This document shows, one piece after another, positions 1 through 6,617 of a stretch of DNA of 19,915 nucleotides (positions are counted from its first letter, which is position 1; each line of letters begins with the position of its first letter). The DNA comes from JAQXGO01 sp045592445 (GTDB lineage: Bacteria > Bacillota > Clostridia > UMGS1883 > UMGS1540). The notes beneath the pieces were generated by a model. That model worked only from the letters and a program-made list of their open reading frames with translations, was not told where the DNA came from and did not search any database. Location of the stretch: assembly GCA_045592445.1 (NCBI GenBank), contig JAZNUV010000031.1:1-19915 (forward strand), read 5' to 3'. A program made the position numbers and the translations under genes.

Positions 1-866
1 GTCTCAAAATCATCATTCTCTGTCCACCATCCGCTTGAAGAATCGCACGCAGGTCTTGCGTGTGTATGCGCTCCTACAAGTGTTATACCCGGTCCGTGCA
101 CCTTACGGTAATAATCAATAGTAAAATCACTGCTTCTTGTGCAGCCCAATAAGGCTACCCTGCCAAATCGCGCCATACAATCGAGTATTCCGTCAAGTCC
201 TGCACCGATTCCTGTCACTTCAATTCCGACCTTCGCACCACCGTTTGTAACTTCCTTTACGTTTTTTGCAAAATCAGGCGAATATGGATCAAATGCATAA
301 TCAGCCCCTATTTCCAAAGCTTTTTCACGTTTTTTTGCATCAGGGTCCACAGCAATTACAGGTGTTGCACCACTTACTTTTAGTAACTGTACTGCAAACA
401 TCCCCAATATTCCCATTCCCATAACAACTGCCGATTCGCCAACTTCCAGACGGCACTTTCTGATTGCTGCCAACGGGAATGTAGCAATATGAGCCATAGC
501 ACCGTCTGAAAAGGATATATCATCAAGTTTATGGACATTTTTAATATTGATATTAAAAAATTCCGAATGTGTGGACCAGGAAAGTGCCACCCTGTCGCCT
601 TCGTTAAAGCCGGTAACATTTTTTCCCACTTTAGTGATAATTCCTGATGAGCTATACCCCACGCGACGGGGAAAAACCGGTGCTTCGGCGTCGGGAAGAT
701 TCCATCCAACTGTCTTGCTTCCCATAAGATTCGCTCTTTCTGTTCCACTACTTATTGTCGATACCAGAAGTCGCACCTGAACCTCATTTTCTTGTGGAAA
801 ATCTATATTTTCTTCTACCAATTCAGCAACGTTAGGTCTCACAAAAACAATATTTCTACTTTTCAT
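1..866 (-). CDS. MDR-family (zinc-type alcohol dehydrogenase-like) oxidoreductase, 3' end beyond window
   Basis: The frame is open from ATG 866 to the left edge, giving 288 residues with the C-terminus missing. An N-terminal GroES-like part (about 25-130) precedes a Rossmann domain. The nucleotide-binding motif is GMGILG at about 150-155, followed by an acidic strand end AVDPD at about 172-176, which suggests NAD(P)(H) use. The N-terminal motif is STISSGTERANL, whereas zinc enzymes have a catalytic Cys here (GICGTD type). The four-Cys structural zinc lobe is also absent. This resembles BchC-like and other zinc-independent MDR proteins, so the name 'zinc-binding' would rest on homology only. 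The start at 866 is preferred because GGAGG (875-879) lies 8 nt away; ATG 872 would leave 2 nt. The gene begins 16 nt after the amidohydrolase stop, so the two form an operon. The substrate cannot be told. Confidence 0.85.
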   Translation of the reverse strand, partial: MKSRNIVFVRPNVAELVEENIDFPQENEVQVRLLVSTISSGTERANLMGSKTVGWNLPDAEAPVFPRRVGYSSSGIITKVGKNVTGFNEGDRVALSWSTHSEFFNINIKNVHKLDDISFSDGAMAHIATFPLAAIRKCRLEVGESAVVMGMGILGMFAVQLLKVSGATPVIAVDPDAKKREKALEIGADYAFDPYSPDFAKNVKEVTNGGAKVGIEVTGIGAGLDGILDCMARFGRVALLGCTRSSDFTIDYYRKVHGPGITLVGAHTHARPACDSSSGWWTENDDFE

Positions 867-882
867 CTTCATTACCTCCATT

Positions 883-2250
883 TTACCAATTTAACATTGC
901 ACTATTCCCATTGTTATAATCTATAGACTTTTTAGTGCGATAAAATTCGTCCATTTCTTTTAAATAATTATCTATTGATGAAAAAATCGGTTTATATTCC
1001 CGTATTATTTCTTTTGCCTTTTCTCCATTTTTTTCAAGTAGCACGCAGACCATAGCAGCTTGCAATACAGCAGGATGAAAAACCGCATACTCCGGGTATT
1101 TTATTTGAAATGTATGCGAATGTGCCGTTCCGACTGCACCTGTTGATAATGGTTGAATACAAGGTATTACTGCTCCGATATTTCCCATATCTGTTCCACC
1201 GCAACCCCTGTTTTGAAGATTTAAGCACACATTTTCTTTCCCAAACAAATCACAACCAACCTCATAAGCAATATTTATAAGCTGAGGACTATCAATATCA
1301 TTTTCCGGAAGATACATTTCAAGGTCCTCTATCTTAACTTGTGCACCAAATGCTACTGCACCTGCAACATATGCTCTGTTGATTTTTTCGTTCGCGTTTT
1401 TTAAAGTTTTATAATCGAAAGCCCGAACATTAGATTCTACAATCACTTCTGAAGGAATATGCTGTACTGTTTCTCCGCCTTTTGCAATAATTGAATGACT
1501 TCTGACAAATTGATCTTCAGGAAAAATTTCTCTTAAAGCATTAATAGCATTCATAGCAATTTGAGCAGCATATAATGCATTAACGGCATTCGCAGGAGCT
1601 GCACCGGCAGCACATTTACTACCATAATAGATCACTCTTTTTGCAATGATGCCACTTGTACCCGCTCTAATAACTAATCCTTCTTTTTTGCCGTTGTTAG
1701 TATGAACCATTATAGCTATATCCACTCCGTCAAAAAAGCCTCTGCTCATAAATTCTGTTTTTCCCGAAAGATACTTAATTTTCCCCTCTTTACGCATTTG
1801 AGCACGTTCGCTCAATTCGGTCAATTCTTCAGCAGGAACCGCTATAATTCGGATTTTCCCACATAGTTTAGATAAAATTTCATTATCTTTCATCACTCCG
1901 GCTATTCCCAATAAAGCTGATACCTGACAATTATGTCCGCAAGCATGCATTACGCATGTTTTCGTACCGGATTCTGTATCCCCCGGAATAATCAGAGCAT
2001 CTAATTCTCCTATAATAGCTACTGTAGGTCCTTCCTTACCGGAATCAATATCAAAAGAAAAACCAGGAATATTGCCAGCTTCTTTCAACTTGAACCCCAT
2101 ATCAACGAACTTACCTTTAAGATAATTATGGGCATCCCATTCCTTAAATCCTGTTTGAGGATGCTCCCATATATAACGCTCAGATTCATACATAATACTT
2201 TTAAACTTTTGCATTTTTTGCAAAACCATTTTAGACCACTTATGATTCAC
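883..2250 (-). CDS. M20-family amidohydrolase (AbgB/aminoacylase-like metallohydrolase)
   Basis: This is a predicted cytoplasmic zinc hydrolase that cleaves an amide bond, such as an N-acyl amino acid or aminobenzoyl-glutamate type substrate. Numbered from the GTG start, visible motifs are GELDAL (about 81-86), the metal-binding HACGHN (102-107), the catalytic Glu pair in VPAEE (141-142), GGTDMGN and a C-terminal GTAHSH. CGHN instead of the CGHD common in hippurate hydrolases points to the AbgB-like side of the family. Length is 455 aa, normal for M20. I chose GTG 2250 because GGAGG (2258-2262) lies 7 nt upstream and the predicted promoter (-10 at 2283-2288) would start the mRNA downstream of the alternative ATG at 2292. 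The MDR gene follows 16 nt after the stop, and an AraC-type regulator is divergent. The exact substrate is unknown. Confidence 0.88.
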   Translation of the reverse strand: MNHKWSKMVLQKMQKFKSIMYESERYIWEHPQTGFKEWDAHNYLKGKFVDMGFKLKEAGNIPGFSFDIDSGKEGPTVAIIGELDALIIPGDTESGTKTCVMHACGHNCQVSALLGIAGVMKDNEILSKLCGKIRIIAVPAEELTELSERAQMRKEGKIKYLSGKTEFMSRGFFDGVDIAIMVHTNNGKKEGLVIRAGTSGIIAKRVIYYGSKCAAGAAPANAVNALYAAQIAMNAINALREIFPEDQFVRSHSIIAKGGETVQHIPSEVIVESNVRAFDYKTLKNANEKINRAYVAGAVAFGAQVKIEDLEMYLPENDIDSPQLINIAYEVGCDLFGKENVCLNLQNRGCGGTDMGNIGAVIPCIQPLSTGAVGTAHSHTFQIKYPEYAVFHPAVLQAAMVCVLLEKNGEKAKEIIREYKPIFSSIDNYLKEMDEFYRTKKSIDYNNGNSAMLNW

Positions 2251-2282
2251 AAACATTCCTCCACGCAAATTATTATACATTA

Positions 2283-2311
2283 ATTTTATCATATTGACTT
2301 ATCCTGTTCAA
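2283..2311 (-). promoter_or_regulatory. Predicted sigma-A promoter of the amidohydrolase-oxidoreductase operon
   Basis: Read on the minus strand, -35 is TTGAAC (2311-2306), the spacer is 17 nt, and -10 is TAAAAT (2288-2283). Transcription would start near 2276. This places ATG 2292 upstream of the transcript and supports GTG 2250. It overlaps the inverted repeat 2288-2317. Confidence 0.55.
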
Positions 2312-2317
2312 TATGAT
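2288..2317. promoter_or_regulatory. Perfect 10-bp inverted repeat, candidate shared operator
   Basis: The arms are ATCATATTGA (2288-2297) and TCAATATGAT (2308-2317), separated by 10 nt, so the arm centres are 20 bp apart, about two helical turns. The repeat covers the -35 and touches the -10 of the leftward promoter, and lies between the -35 and -10 of the rightward one. It is a good candidate binding site for the adjacent AraC-type regulator, which is an inference. Confidence 0.5.
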
Positions 2318-2327
2318 ATTCTATAAT
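2299..2327 (+). promoter_or_regulatory. Predicted promoter of the AraC-type regulator
   Basis: A consensus -10 TATAAT (2322-2327) has a poor -35 TTATCC (2299-2304) at 17-nt spacing. The weak -35 would fit a promoter that depends on an activator or is autoregulated. Its core overlaps the inverted repeat at 2288-2317. Confidence 0.45.
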
Positions 2328-2367
2328 AAATGAGGTAATATTATATATAATTCGGGAGGCTTTCAAT

Positions 2368-3114
2368 TTGAATCAAATAGATTTCTATAATAAATTTATC
2401 TTTAATATTTTCAAATTTCACAAATATCATTTCAGAGATAATTCCAAAAAATCTATACCACATCACTATTTTGGTTATTTAATAAAAGGGTGTGCAAAAA
2501 TTAAAAGTCAAAGAACGGAATTATATATAAGTCCAAATGAAATATTTTATATTCCAAAGGGACTTAAATATCAATCTGAGTGGTTTGGAGAACAAATAGA
2601 ATTCTACTCTTTCGGATTTGAAATATCACCCATAAATAAAACCTTTGCTTTGCAAAAAATAAATTGTAATCAAAAAGCTCGGGAAATATTTCACGAACTA
2701 TGTAAAGAAGTTCATTTCACAAAAAATGTAATAGGAAAACTTTATTACTTTTTTGAACTGGTTGCTGTAGATATGCTCGAGACTGAAACTTATCATTATA
2801 ACCCTGTAGTAGAAAAAGCAATAGAATGTATGAACAATAACCCCAGCCTTAAAATTTCTGAAATTGCAAAATATTGTAATATCAGTGAACCCGGTATTTA
2901 TTCCATCTTCAAACGTTGTTTGAATAAAACTCCAAATGAAATTAAAAACAAAATTTTATGTGAAAAGGCCGTTTCTTTGCTTATAACCACTAATAAATCG
3001 GTACAGGAAATCAGTGACACACTAAATTTTAGTTCCACATCATACTTTAGAAAAATTCTAAAAAAGCATACAGGTAAAAGACCACTCGAAATACGGAAAG
3101 AATCCGATTTTTAA
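2368..3114 (+). CDS. AraC/XylS-family transcriptional regulator
   Basis: A DNA-binding regulator of 248 aa. The N-terminal half (about 20-110) is a cupin-like sensor with the typical IKGCAKIKSQ and FYIPKG strand pattern. The C-terminal 100 residues carry the two AraC helix-turn-helices: ISEIAKYCNISEPGIYSIFK at about 163-182 and VQEISDTLNFSSTSYFRKIL at about 213-232, followed by the conserved TGKRPLEIR end. The start is TTG 2368, with GGGAGG (2354-2359) 8 nt upstream. It is divergent from the amidohydrolase-MDR operon and shares a palindromic promoter region with it, so it is the likely regulator of that operon, probably responding to its substrate. The gene is strikingly AT-rich compared with the housekeeping genes to the right, which fits horizontal transfer. 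Confidence 0.9.
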   Translation: MNQIDFYNKFIFNIFKFHKYHFRDNSKKSIPHHYFGYLIKGCAKIKSQRTELYISPNEIFYIPKGLKYQSEWFGEQIEFYSFGFEISPINKTFALQKINCNQKAREIFHELCKEVHFTKNVIGKLYYFFELVAVDMLETETYHYNPVVEKAIECMNNNPSLKISEIAKYCNISEPGIYSIFKRCLNKTPNEIKNKILCEKAVSLLITTNKSVQEISDTLNFSSTSYFRKILKKHTGKRPLEIRKESDF

Positions 3115-3130
3115 TAAAAAACAAACTCAA

Positions 3131-3420
3131 TAATCGAATAGGGCGAATTCAATCGTCCTCTCACATCACCGTGCATGCCGTTCAATACACGACAATTCAA
3201 TTCAACACTAAATATGTGCTACCCTTTGGTAGCAATCTAAAATACTGATTAAGCCTAGCCTGGTCAGTATTTCTTTTGATATTGATCTTGCTACAACCAA
3301 TTTTGTTGCGACAAATTGATGATGGTTTCCCCCATTTGCAATCTTCTGAGCTCTCATCTTTTTAACTCCAGGTTTCAACAATTTGAAACATTCATTCAAA
3401 TTGACACTTTGAATTGTTCA
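3131..3420 (-). mobile_element. Degenerate 3' end of a group II intron (maturase C-terminus, domains V and VI)
   Basis: On the minus strand an open frame (3399-3208) ends in a stretch resembling the C-terminus of group II intron maturases: ARSISKEILTRLGLISILDC, then YQRVAHI and a stop. Eleven nt later comes a domain V-like hairpin at 3196-3165. Its lower stem ATTGTC/GGTGAT is followed by GTG/CAC, a 2-nt TG bulge, the upper stem TATT/GGCA (one A-C mismatch) and a GAAC loop. The usual GTGAGAGG linker follows, then a domain VI-like segment (3160-3131) ending CTATTCGAT, as at bacterial intron 3' ends. The remaining maturase, domains I-IV and 5' end are not visible, and the ORF lacks a recognisable X or RT domain, so this is a dead remnant. 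The 3' boundary near 3131 lies only about 17 nt from the AraC-type gene stop. Confidence 0.6.
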
Positions 3421-3632
3421 GTCCTTCCGAAAAAAATTTTTTCTTTTTCTTCGGTACTATGATCTCTGCTGACTTCCCATAGTTCGTTATTACTACAGAT
3501 TTCTCTGCCTACGATCAATGCTTCATTTGGATTAATCATTAATTCGCCATTTTTATAATAATATTTTTGTTGCAAATCAAATATTATTTAAGTGTAGTAT
3601 AGTGAAACCAAATTAAAAAGGACGTCCTCATT
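3421..3632. other. Non-coding or decayed stretch between the intron remnant and a signal-peptide ORF
   Basis: No gene is supported here. On the minus strand about 50 codons (roughly 3579-3426) stay open and read like protein (NPNEALIVGREICSNNELW), but there is no ribosome binding site for the only ATG and no family I recognise; it may be a decayed coding fragment. A run of A and T at 3430-3446 could hide a frameshift. On the plus strand, the palindrome AGGACGTCCT (3619-3628) contains the AGGA that could serve as ribosome binding site for the ATG at 3633. Confidence 0.3.
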
Positions 3633-3917
3633 ATGAAAACTATTAAATTACACGTCATACCCGTTTTTATTGCAACAATTCTTGTATTTTCCGTCATACC
3701 CACTTTTGCTTCGGACATACCAAGAGAGGTGGTTCCCGACAATACCCCTCAGGCAGCAGTTGATATTGCAGAAAGCTATATAAGTGATACTCTTTGGGCG
3801 GCAAAGTCAATGAAAAAGTCAGGATATATGTTAACGGCTGGTTTGCAGGCGCAAAGGAGCCTGAAGAGTTTGGCGAAAAAGCAAAGATTGCCGTGCAAAG
3901 AGGCGTTACTGCAATGA
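3633..3917 (+). CDS. Short ORF with signal peptide, chimeric: secreted-protein N-terminus running out of frame into dehydratase DNA
   Basis: The first 26 residues form a clear Sec signal peptide: MKTIK, a hydrophobic core (about 8-23) and a VIPTFA-SD cleavage site. A short acidic/polar stretch follows to about residue 52 (SYISDTL). From about 3788 the DNA is homologous, in another frame, to an enolase-superfamily dehydratase, so residues after about 53 are a frameshifted reading of that fragment and are probably meaningless. AGGA (3619-3622) lies 10 nt before the ATG. I do not recognise the secreted protein. It is most likely the 5' stub of a gene cut off by a rearrangement and may not yield a stable product. 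Confidence 0.45.
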   Translation: MKTIKLHVIPVFIATILVFSVIPTFASDIPREVVPDNTPQAAVDIAESYISDTLWAAKSMKKSGYMLTAGLQAQRSLKSLAKKQRLPCKEALLQ

Positions 3918-4213
3918 AGTGGGATCCGTTTGGAAAGAGTTATCTTAATATATCAAATGCAGACCTTGACAAGGCACTTCGTTGTGTTCAGGCAGTTCGT
4001 GATGCTGTCGGTGATGAGGTTGATTTGCTTATTGAAGGACATGGCAGATTTAATATTCCGACAGGTATAAAAATTGCAAAGGAGCTTGAGCAGTTTAAAC
4101 CAATGTTTTTTGAAGAACCTGTTCCTCCGGATAACCTTGATGCATTAAAGGCCGTGCGTGATAAATCTCCCGTTGCAATATCTGCCAGCGAAAGGCTTTA
4201 TACACGCTGGAAA
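3788..4213 (+). pseudogene. Internal fragment of an enolase-superfamily (mandelate racemase/galactonate dehydratase-like) enzyme
   Basis: Translation from TTG 3794 gives a continuous match to the middle of sugar-acid dehydratases of the MR/MLE family: LGGKVNEKVRIYVNGWFAGA, MKWDPFG, LLIEGHGRFN, FFEEPVPPDN and SERLYTRW. The acidic metal ligands of the barrel are expected at the Glu of LLIEGHG, the Glu of FFEEP and the Glu of SERLY, and all three are present. Only about 140 of roughly 390 residues remain. The N-terminal capping domain is replaced by the unrelated signal-peptide ORF, with an in-frame stop at 3785-3787, and the reading frame departs from the family just after RLYTRW (about 4213), so the catalytic C-terminal barrel is lost. 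It is therefore a non-functional remnant. It may once have belonged with the amidohydrolase/oxidoreductase genes or have arrived separately. Confidence 0.75.
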
Positions 4214-4241
4214 GGAGAATCAGACTATTGCTGCTTTTAAT

Positions 4242-5039
4242 TCATCTGAAATTGTACCTGTTATCCTTATTCGCATTTGCACCTAATTTGCGTATTGCAT
4301 TTAATATATCGCTTATTTTCTCTTCTGTAGGCTCAGAAACAATTTTATTTGCAGGATAAAGTTTGTTATAAATAAGGCATCCGTAGGAGCCGGGCAGGCG
4401 GTATAGAGTGAAGACATCCCTATATTTTTTAAAAAATCTCCATACCTTTGTCTTTTCCCATCTCCAGCGTTTTGCCAGAGTTTCAAGTGTAAGTGAGGCA
4501 CCATGTTTTTTGTATTGAACTATTGGTGCCAAAAAAGAAAACGCATTGTTTGGATCTTCAAATACCGTGTGGCACCATAAATCCAACCATGCGTCAGCTT
4601 CTTCTATTATGTAGTTGTTGTCTATAAGTCGATTTGTTATATTGCGGGGAAGGCAAAGAAAACCATACCCTTGAGAGGTATATACATTTCCGTCCATGCA
4701 TTCTTTACCTGAGCATTTAATTACCCAGTCGCAGATAATATATGTAAGTTTTTTTGTTTTTTTATCAAGAGTATAGGTGACATACCCAAGTTCCGATAAC
4801 TTATCAAGAGTTTTTATTGCTTCAGTTCGGCTCTTTATGCCAAGAATACTTTTTACACCAACAATACCTCCGGACCATTCTCCCGCGTTAACAATATTTA
4901 TGTGTCCGCAGTATTCAGACTCACCTTTACGAAATGCAGCACGTGCTGCAAGCTTTGCCCAAGAGCCCATTACCCCCTTGCCCTGAGGCAGGAGTGAACG
5001 CTCAAGCTTCACCCAATCGTATTTAAGTAAGCATTTCAT
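4242..5039 (-). CDS. Conserved-looking protein of unknown function with two winged-helix-like segments
   Basis: A 265-aa intact ORF with GGAAGG 5 nt before ATG 5039. I do not assign a function. The N-terminal third contains a winged-helix-like pattern: KSILGIKSRTEAIKTLDKLS (recognition region), then GYVTYTLDKKTKKLTYII (wing). The second half has another: TLETLAKRWRWEKTKVWRFF, then FTLYRLPGSYGCLIY. Between them, a Cys-containing stretch (CDWVIKCSGKEC) could bind metal. Two winged helices in tandem recall plasmid or element replication initiators, and my impression is that similar proteins accompany integrative elements in Firmicutes, but this is recollection and not shown by the sequence. It has no signal peptide or membrane segment, so it is probably cytoplasmic and DNA-binding. 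It stands alone, convergent with the dehydratase fragment, its stop about 30 nt from that fragment's end. Confidence 0.7.
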   Translation of the reverse strand: MKCLLKYDWVKLERSLLPQGKGVMGSWAKLAARAAFRKGESEYCGHINIVNAGEWSGGIVGVKSILGIKSRTEAIKTLDKLSELGYVTYTLDKKTKKLTYIICDWVIKCSGKECMDGNVYTSQGYGFLCLPRNITNRLIDNNYIIEEADAWLDLWCHTVFEDPNNAFSFLAPIVQYKKHGASLTLETLAKRWRWEKTKVWRFFKKYRDVFTLYRLPGSYGCLIYNKLYPANKIVSEPTEEKISDILNAIRKLGANANKDNRYNFR

Positions 5040-5067
5040 AGTAACCTTCCTATAATTTTACATAAAA

Positions 5068-5095
5068 GAAAGAGACTCTCATTTCGAGAGTCCCC
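5068..5095 (-). terminator. Rho-independent terminator, leftward
   Basis: The stem GACTCTC (5074-5080) pairs perfectly with GAGAGTC (5086-5092) around a 5-nt loop. On the minus strand it is followed by TCTTTCTTTT, a T-rich tail. It would end transcription coming from rlmD and the orphan fragment, and it isolates the gene at 4242-5039. Confidence 0.65.
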
Positions 5096-5117
5096 TACTC
5101 CTAATATATTATTCATT

Positions 5118-5263
5118 TTACTTATTATTTATTGTGTTCCCACATACGAGGTTTATACCTACTTTTACAACAATGTAATTCTTCAGCTCTTTATTACGGA
5201 ATTTATCACCATCCGCTTTAAATACCGTATGCTTTACAAAGTGCCTAAAATCAAGGATTTCTA
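5118..5263 (-). pseudogene. Orphan 3' coding fragment directly after rlmD, family not recognised
   Basis: Following the last codons of rlmD in another frame, about 48 codons read like genuine protein (VEILDFRHFVKHTVFKADGD, then NKELKNYIVVKVGINLVCGN) and end in TAA at 5118-5120. There is no start codon or ribosome binding site within this stretch; the frame opens only inside rlmD. It looks like the 3' end of a gene whose beginning was lost at the rlmD junction. I cannot name the family. A spurious frame is possible. Confidence 0.35.
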
Positions 5264-6616
5264 CGTATTTTTCTTTTGTAGCACTGTTATCGCCTCGACG
5301 TGCGCAGTTTGCGGAAACATATCGAAGGGGTATACAGTGCCGCATGTATAGCCTGCATCCGCAAGGATTTTTATATCACGCGCAAGCGTTGCGGGATTAC
5401 AGGAGACATACAGAATTTTTTCAGGGCGCATAGAAAGCAATGTGTCGATAAGCTGCAAAGAACATCCTTTTCGGGGCGGGTCAACAACCGCAATATCTGC
5501 AAAAACGCCTTTTTCGTACAGCGCCTTTGTTACTTCTCCCGCATCCCCCGTATAAAATTCTGTGTTGAAAATACCATTTTGTGCCGCATTTTTTCGTGCG
5601 TCTTCAATGGCCTCGGGAACAATTTCCACACCGATGACCTTTTTCGCTTTTTTGGCTAAATAAAGGGAAATCGAACCAATGCCGCAGTATAAATCAAATA
5701 CAGTTTTATCCGAAATATCACCAAGTAATTCCAGGCCCTTTTCATACAGCATAGTTGCCACAGGGGGATTAACCTGGAAAAAAGAATGGTGCGAAACGGT
5801 ATAGGCAATATTACCGATCTTCGCCGTCACCGTGCCCGAGCCATATAAAATACGTGTTTCATTTCCCAAAATCACATTCGTTTTTGCAGCGTTTATATTC
5901 TGCAAAAGCGTAGTTACACCTTCCTTTTTCATTACCGAGATAAGGCTGTCCTCACATGGCAGATTTTTTGTTCTTGTGACAAGGGAAACCATTACCTCGC
6001 CTTCTTCCCCTTCACGCACATAAATATGGCGCACAATCCCCTTGTGCGTTTTTTCATCATACGCGCAAACGCCGTTTTCTCGCATCCAAAAAAGCACCGT
6101 TTCAATGATACGTCTGCATGCCTCCGATTGCAAAAGGCACGCCGATGTTGAAACAACACGATGGCTGTTCGGTGCAAAGAATCCCGCAACGATTTCGCCA
6201 CTCTTATCCTGTGCGACCGGGATTTGTATTTTGTTTCGATACGCAGTTTCTCTCTCGCCGTGTGCCGTCGGCGCTACTTTACAGTCCTTTTGCTCGCCGA
6301 TACGGGAAATCGCATCCCGCACGCGCGCTTCCTTCCACAAAAGCTGTTCCTGATATTGCATGTGCATTAAGGCGCACCCGCCACAACGACCAAAAGCCGC
6401 GCAAGGCGGCTCTGTACGTTTTGGTGAGGGCTTTAAAATCTCCTCTATTTTTGCATATCCAAAGTGCTTGCCCGTTTTTAAAACGCGCAAACGACATTTG
6501 TCCCCTTCTACGGCGAAGGGGACAAAAAGCGTGTATCCAGAAGGTTTGGCTATGCCTTCTCCTGCACAGCCTTGTGCAAGAATGTCTGCGATAATGATAT
6601 CATTTTTTTGCAACAT
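5261..6616 (-). CDS. rlmD: 23S rRNA (uracil-C5)-methyltransferase, RlmD/RlmCD (RumA) family
   Basis: A SAM-dependent enzyme that makes 5-methyluridine in 23S rRNA. In Firmicutes the single family member often modifies both U747 and U1939. An N-terminal TRAM-like RNA-binding domain (about 1-60) is followed by the iron-sulphur cluster ligands Cys72, Cys78 and Cys81 (CAAFGRCGGC), with Cys160 as probable fourth. The SAM site is VFDLYCGIGSISL (about 308-320), then VVDPPRKG and the catalytic YVSCNPATLARD with Cys406. The 451-aa length and the AHVEAITVL ending are normal, so the gene is complete. The start is 1 nt after the upstream lipoprotein stop, with little ribosome binding site, suggesting translational coupling. 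The sequence beyond its stop is of accessory character; the 3' end of rumA-type genes is a known integration site for mobile elements. Confidence 0.93.
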   Translation of the reverse strand: MLQKNDIIIADILAQGCAGEGIAKPSGYTLFVPFAVEGDKCRLRVLKTGKHFGYAKIEEILKPSPKRTEPPCAAFGRCGGCALMHMQYQEQLLWKEARVRDAISRIGEQKDCKVAPTAHGERETAYRNKIQIPVAQDKSGEIVAGFFAPNSHRVVSTSACLLQSEACRRIIETVLFWMRENGVCAYDEKTHKGIVRHIYVREGEEGEVMVSLVTRTKNLPCEDSLISVMKKEGVTTLLQNINAAKTNVILGNETRILYGSGTVTAKIGNIAYTVSHHSFFQVNPPVATMLYEKGLELLGDISDKTVFDLYCGIGSISLYLAKKAKKVIGVEIVPEAIEDARKNAAQNGIFNTEFYTGDAGEVTKALYEKGVFADIAVVDPPRKGCSLQLIDTLLSMRPEKILYVSCNPATLARDIKILADAGYTCGTVYPFDMFPQTAHVEAITVLQKKNT

Positions 6617-6617
6617 C

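Noticed and set aside
380..748. Minus-strand ORF of 122 aa
   Set aside because: It is a shadow frame inside the MDR oxidoreductase, whose true frame is open from 866 to the edge.
3208..3399. 63-aa ORF as an independent gene
   Set aside because: It resembles only the C-terminal tail of a group II maturase and is followed directly by domain V, so it is listed as part of the intron remnant.
6118..6594. Long plus-strand ORFs opposite rlmD, typA and ylbJ
   Set aside because: They are antisense shadows of well-supported genes and show no family features.
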